In this document: positions 60,777 to 64,000 of the stretch, piece after piece | Position numbering within the stretch: position 1 is the stretch's first letter | Layout: each line of letters begins with the position of its first letter | From: Poriferisodalis sp965205175 | GTDB lineage: Bacteria; Actinomycetota; Acidimicrobiia; Acidimicrobiales; Poriferisodalaceae | DNA: 64,000 nt | Direction of reading: 5' to 3' | Assembly: GCF_965205175.1 (NCBI RefSeq) | Contig: NZ_OZ242038.1 | Location: 1,054,001-1,118,000 of the forward strand | Program-made: the position numbers and the translations under genes | Notes under the pieces: model-generated | What the model saw: only the letters and a program-made list of their open reading frames with translations | Databases searched by the model: none | Told to the model about the DNA's origin: nothing

Positions 60777-61826
60777 GTGACGCGCCGAGCAGCGTGGCTG
60801 TCGGTGCTGGCATCGGTGGCGCTGTCGGCCGCTGCATGCACCGCAGCCGGCAGCAGCGTCACGGTCGACACGAGCTTGGACCCCGCCGTGGTCGATGCGC
60901 TCGACGCAGACGGCGACGGCGTTGTGTCTCGAAGCGCAGTTGAGGCGGCGATCGACCAAGCCGCAGCGGAGGCCGAGGCCGCGGCGCAGCAGGCCCAGCT
61001 CGAAGCAGAACGCGAGGCGATCGAGGCGCAGCGTGCTGCGCGGCAGAACGCGTACAAGGAGCTGTTCGACGACCGCAGCGCTATGGCGGCAAGCATCGGC
61101 CGCGAGCAGGTGCTCGTCGGTGAGGTGCGCGACAATATCGCGGAGTGGCCCATCACCCAGATGGAAGACCCGCTGGCACCCACGATCGAAGAGTTCGTGT
61201 CGCGGTTGACCTCGATGATTCGGCTGCGCCTCGCTGGTCTCGTCATCGACGCATTCGGCTTTCCCGTCGACTTCAGCGGCACCGAGGCCGAGATCGATGC
61301 GCAGGTGAGGGCGCACCTCACCGGCGACTTCGAAGCGTTCGCGCAGCAGCGTGCCCTCGAACAAGAACCGCAGCTCGAACGGCTGGCCACGCCGCATTGC
61401 GTGAGCGTGCTGGTGGTGGATTCCGAGGCCGACGCCGTGGCAGCAGTCGAACGCATCCGGGCTGGCGAGTCCTTTGCAGAAGTAGCCGATGAGGTCAACG
61501 TGCCCGACTTCGCCGAGGCAGGAGGCACTGTCGGCTGCGGACTGCTCTTCGAACTGCTCGGCCCGAGCGAGCTGGCCGTGACGTTGCTGGATGTGGCGCC
61601 CGGTGAGCTGTCCAAGCCGCTGTTGCTGGAAACGACAGTGGGCCCGCAGTGGGTCGTGGGGCGCGTGGACTCGCTGGACACCGATGCGACCGACCTAGCC
61701 AGCATCGGACCGTTTGCCAACCGTCTGCTGGGCGAAGAGGTCACCGCCTACACCGTGGACATTGCGCCGGCGCTGGGCGCATGGAGCGTTGACAACCAGT
61801 CGGTGACCTTGCCGCCGATGCCGTGA
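60777..61826 (+). CDS. PpiC/SurA-like peptidyl-prolyl isomerase lipoprotein
   Basis: A 349-residue lipoprotein; GTG 60777 is preceded by GGAGA and gives MTRRAAWLSVLASVALSAAAC. An acidic coiled-coil (QAAAEAEAAAQQAQLEAERE) follows, then a SurA_N-like helical region and a parvulin-type domain (HCVSVLVVDSEADAVAAVER; ESFAEVADEVNVPDFAEAGG; SKPLLLETTVGPQWVVGRV). It would assist folding of exported proteins outside the membrane. In many actinobacteria a protein of this type lies between mfd and mazG, so it marks the end of the inserted segment. Confidence 0.82.
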   Translation: MTRRAAWLSVLASVALSAAACTAAGSSVTVDTSLDPAVVDALDADGDGVVSRSAVEAAIDQAAAEAEAAAQQAQLEAEREAIEAQRAARQNAYKELFDDRSAMAASIGREQVLVGEVRDNIAEWPITQMEDPLAPTIEEFVSRLTSMIRLRLAGLVIDAFGFPVDFSGTEAEIDAQVRAHLTGDFEAFAQQRALEQEPQLERLATPHCVSVLVVDSEADAVAAVERIRAGESFAEVADEVNVPDFAEAGGTVGCGLLFELLGPSELAVTLLDVAPGELSKPLLLETTVGPQWVVGRVDSLDTDATDLASIGPFANRLLGEEVTAYTVDIAPALGAWSVDNQSVTLPPMP

Positions 61827-61954
61827 CCGGCTTGCTGGGCCATCGACGGCGGTGCAACGGATGTGAGAGCACGGGTCGTCGTGGCATGCACCGCTGCGCT
61901 CAGGTTCGCCAAAGCCCACTCAGCTAGTGCGGCAGTTGTCGGAACGGGCTCGTA

Positions 61955-62539
61955 GTGGCTGCTGAGCAGGCAGTCGATGTAGCCGGGCCAGCCACCGAGC
62001 CGGCCGAGCTAGGGCAGTCTGAGCTAGGCCAGTCTGAGCTAGGACAGCACGAACTGGGCCGCAGATTGGTCTCGCTGCACCGGGTGATCGCGACGCTGCG
62101 ACGGGAATGCCCGTGGGACCGTGTCCAGACGCACGCCTCTCTGGCGCCTTACGCGCTCGACGAGGCTGCCGAACTGGCCGAAGCACTGCAGGCAGCCCAC
62201 GACGCGCTGTCCAGCGAGCCGAACCAGACCGTCGCAGCCACCGCCACCGAGGATCTCGTGGAGGAGCTCGGCGACGTGCTGCTGCAGGTGTTGATGAATG
62301 CCGCCATCGGCGAGCAAGCGGGCACGTTCACGCTGGTCGAGGTGCTCGAGACCGTCGAGGCCAAGATGGTGCGCCGCCACCCGCATGTGTTCCGTCGCGA
62401 TCCGAGCGCTCCGGTGCCGACCGATGCGGAACTCTCGGTGCAATGGGAGGAGATCAAGGCCGCAGAGCGCGAAGCCCGCTCACACCGCATCGCAGCTCGC
62501 GAAGCGCGCGACAGCCAAACCGCGTCGCCCTCCGGGTGA
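61955..62539 (+). CDS. mazG: Nucleoside triphosphate pyrophosphohydrolase MazG
   Basis: MazG (194 residues) hydrolyses non-canonical or excess NTPs to NMP and PPi. The MazG core is present: VIATLRRECPWDRVQTHASL, DEAAELAEAL, EDLVEELGDVLLQVLMNAAI and KMVRRHPHVF. Only one MazG domain, as in the short actinobacterial form. The N-terminal ~35 residues contain an ELGQS repeat coded by 15-nt units. GTG start. Usual neighbour of eno in this phylum. Confidence 0.93.
   Translation: MAAEQAVDVAGPATEPAELGQSELGQSELGQHELGRRLVSLHRVIATLRRECPWDRVQTHASLAPYALDEAAELAEALQAAHDALSSEPNQTVAATATEDLVEELGDVLLQVLMNAAIGEQAGTFTLVEVLETVEAKMVRRHPHVFRRDPSAPVPTDAELSVQWEEIKAAEREARSHRIAAREARDSQTASPSG
62006..62050 (+). repeat. 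15-nt in-frame tandem repeat, 3 units
   Basis: GAGCTAGGGCAGTCT (62006-62020), GAGCTAGGCCAGTCT (62021-62035) and GAGCTAGGACAGCAC (62036-62050) encode ELGQS/ELGQS/ELGQH at the N terminus of MazG, with a partial fourth unit. Confidence 0.85.
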
Positions 62540-62707
62540 GCTAGCAGACAGGCCGCGCTCACAAGCGAGCCCCCAGCACGAGCCGTTGCAGTCCCGAACC
62601 GGCTGATGCGTCCCAGAACTGAAGGAGTGCTGACGGCCGAAGGCGCGAGCGACCCTGATCCGACCCGCTCGCTGGGCGATCGTGTTGGTTCTGTACTCTC
62701 GTGTTGC

Positions 62708-64000
62708 GTGACAGCATGTGCCGGTACTCGGATCGCGCGAGTCATCGGTCGGGAAGTCCTGGACTCGCGCGGCAACCCCACCACTGAGGCCGAAGTACAC
62801 ACCACTGCTGGCGCAGTGGGCCGTGCCATGGTGCCCTCCGGTGCCTCGACGGGACAGTTCGAGGCGGTCGAACTGCGAGACGGCGGCGTCCGCTACGGGG
62901 GCAAGGGCGTTGCTGTCGCGGTGGGGCACGTGAACGGCGAGATCGCCGATGCGATCCTCGGCCTCGACGCGGTGGATCAGCGGCTGGTCGACCGAACGCT
63001 CATCGATCTGGACGCGACCATGAACAAGTCCCGTCTGGGCGCCAACGCGGTGCTGGCTGCTTCGCTGGCAACTGCGCACGCGGCCGCAGCCACGTTGGGG
63101 CAGCCGCTGTATCGCCAGCTCGGCGGTGCCAACGCGCATGTGCTGCCGACCCCGATGATGAACGTCATCAACGGCGGCGAGCACGCCGACAACAACATCG
63201 ACCTGCAGGAATTCATGATCGTCCCGGTCGGCGCAGCCTCCTACTCCGAGGCCCTGCGCTGGGGCGTCGAGACCTACCACGTATTGCGCGGCGTGCTGCG
63301 CTCCCGTGGGCTGTCGACCGCCGTCGGCGACGAAGGCGGGTTCGCTCCCGATCTCGACTCCAACGAGGCGGCGCTCGTGCTGCTGACCGAAGCGATCAGC
63401 CAAGCCGGATTCGAACCGGGCACCGACATCGCTATGGCGCTCGACGTGGCCTCCACCGAGTTCTACGCCGACGGCGTGTACACGTTGGCGGGCGAAGGCC
63501 GCAGCCTCGATGCTGCCGAGTTTGCGGCGTACCTTGCCGACCTCTGTGCGCGTTACCCGATCTGCTCGGTCGAGGACGGCATGGCCGAAGATGACTGGAG
63601 CGGCTGGTCGGTGCTGGGCGAACGCGTGGGCGCCGATGTACAGCTGGTGGGCGACGACCTGTTCGTCACGAACGTCGAGCGGCTCGAGCGTGGCATCGCA
63701 GCCGGAGTCGCCAACAGCGTCCTGGTGAAGGCCAATCAGATCGGCACGCTGACCGAGACCTTCGAGGCTGTCGAGCTGGCGACGCGATCCGGCTACACGG
63801 CGGTGCTGTCGCACCGATCCGGCGAGACCGAAGACGCCACCATCGCCGACGTGGCGGTGGCCACCAACTGCGGACAGATCAAGACCGGCGCGCCGGCGCG
63901 ATCGGATCGGGTGGCCAAGTACAACCGGCTGTTGCGCATCGAGGAAGCGCTGGGCGAGCAGGCCGCATACCGGGGCGGCAGTTCCCTCGCCGGCCGCGGT
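62708..64000 (+). CDS. eno: Enolase (3' end beyond window)
   Basis: Interconverts 2-phosphoglycerate and phosphoenolpyruvate. GTG start at 62708; ARVIGREVLDSRGNPTTEAE is the enolase N terminus, VPSGASTGQFEAVELRDGG the first loop, MMNVINGGEHADNN and VGDEGGFAPDLDSN the active-site segments, with metal and catalytic residues in ALDVASTEFY, SVEDGMAEDDW, LVGDDLFVTN and LVKANQIGT, and the signature LSHRSGETED. 431 codons lie in the window without a stop, so only a few residues are missing. The mazG-eno gap (168 bp) has no other gene. Confidence 0.96.
   Translation, partial: MTACAGTRIARVIGREVLDSRGNPTTEAEVHTTAGAVGRAMVPSGASTGQFEAVELRDGGVRYGGKGVAVAVGHVNGEIADAILGLDAVDQRLVDRTLIDLDATMNKSRLGANAVLAASLATAHAAAATLGQPLYRQLGGANAHVLPTPMMNVINGGEHADNNIDLQEFMIVPVGAASYSEALRWGVETYHVLRGVLRSRGLSTAVGDEGGFAPDLDSNEAALVLLTEAISQAGFEPGTDIAMALDVASTEFYADGVYTLAGEGRSLDAAEFAAYLADLCARYPICSVEDGMAEDDWSGWSVLGERVGADVQLVGDDLFVTNVERLERGIAAGVANSVLVKANQIGTLTETFEAVELATRSGYTAVLSHRSGETEDATIADVAVATNCGQIKTGAPARSDRVAKYNRLLRIEEALGEQAAYRGGSSLAGRG

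Noticed and set aside
62480..63814. 444-residue open frame on the minus strand
   Set aside because: Antisense to enolase, whose active-site motifs are all intact.

Overview
The window is a high-GC bacterial chromosome segment, most likely from an actinomycete. The evidence is the actinobacteria-typical miniature ribosomal proteins bL37 and bS22, the order glmU-like / prs / rplY / pth / mfd ... mazG / eno, many GTG starts, and a large share of oxidative-catabolism genes (a molybdenum hydroxylase, a Baeyer-Villiger monooxygenase, a luciferase-like oxidoreductase, a haloalkane dehalogenase, a type III CoA-transferase/racemase). An uncultured member of Acidimicrobiia would fit, but that is inference; no rRNA is present.

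Layout. Positions 1-9.7 kb are catabolic and transport genes: the 3' part of a molybdopterin subunit, a branched-chain amino-acid type ABC importer on the minus strand in which both permeases and one ATPase are fused into one 956-residue protein, an MFS exporter and a flavin monooxygenase. Positions 9.8-16 kb hold an envelope-stress cluster (a PspC/LiaF-like protein divergent from a PspC-fused sensor kinase with its response regulator), a glutamine amidotransferase and a beta-propeller protein. Positions 16-23.1 kb are a defence and toxin-antitoxin island of visibly lower GC: a ribbon-helix-helix antitoxin with a beheaded toxin, an Mrr-type nuclease set against the 3' stump of a type ISP restriction enzyme, an unknown nuclease-like protein, and two tandem modules of a paralogous ~300-residue antitoxin-like protein, each followed by a different PIN-domain toxin. 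Positions 23.3-29 kb return to metabolism (flavin and F420-type enzymes, dehalogenase, YceI, a CBS-less IMPDH/GMP reductase, QueF). Positions 29-34.2 kb encode surface proteins: a winged-helix/TM/glycosidase fusion, an S1 protease and a lipoprotein that share a domain. Positions 34.3-41.2 kb contain a phosphohexomutase, an MBOAT plus two SGNH proteins (probable surface O-acylation), bL37 and a CoA-transferase-family enzyme.

Positions 41.3-55.1 kb are a dense housekeeping block, mostly with 1-17 bp overlaps or very short gaps: ychF, DUF192, rsmI, metG, tatD, rsmA, ispE, bS22, tRNA-Gln(TTG), a GlmU uridylyltransferase without its acetyltransferase half, prs, rplY, pth and mfd. Between mfd and the conserved PpiC-lipoprotein / mazG / eno group there is a ~5.6 kb insertion (55.1-60.7 kb) with a broken MNT-HEPN module, an AAA ATPase preceded by three 20-bp repeats, and secreted proteins carrying long G/C homopolymers.

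Two cross-cutting patterns stand out. In-frame 15-nt tandem repeats (five-codon units) recur inside at least six unrelated genes, always in linker or terminal segments. Several island genes are truncated or frame-broken at recognisable junctions, which records repeated recombination.
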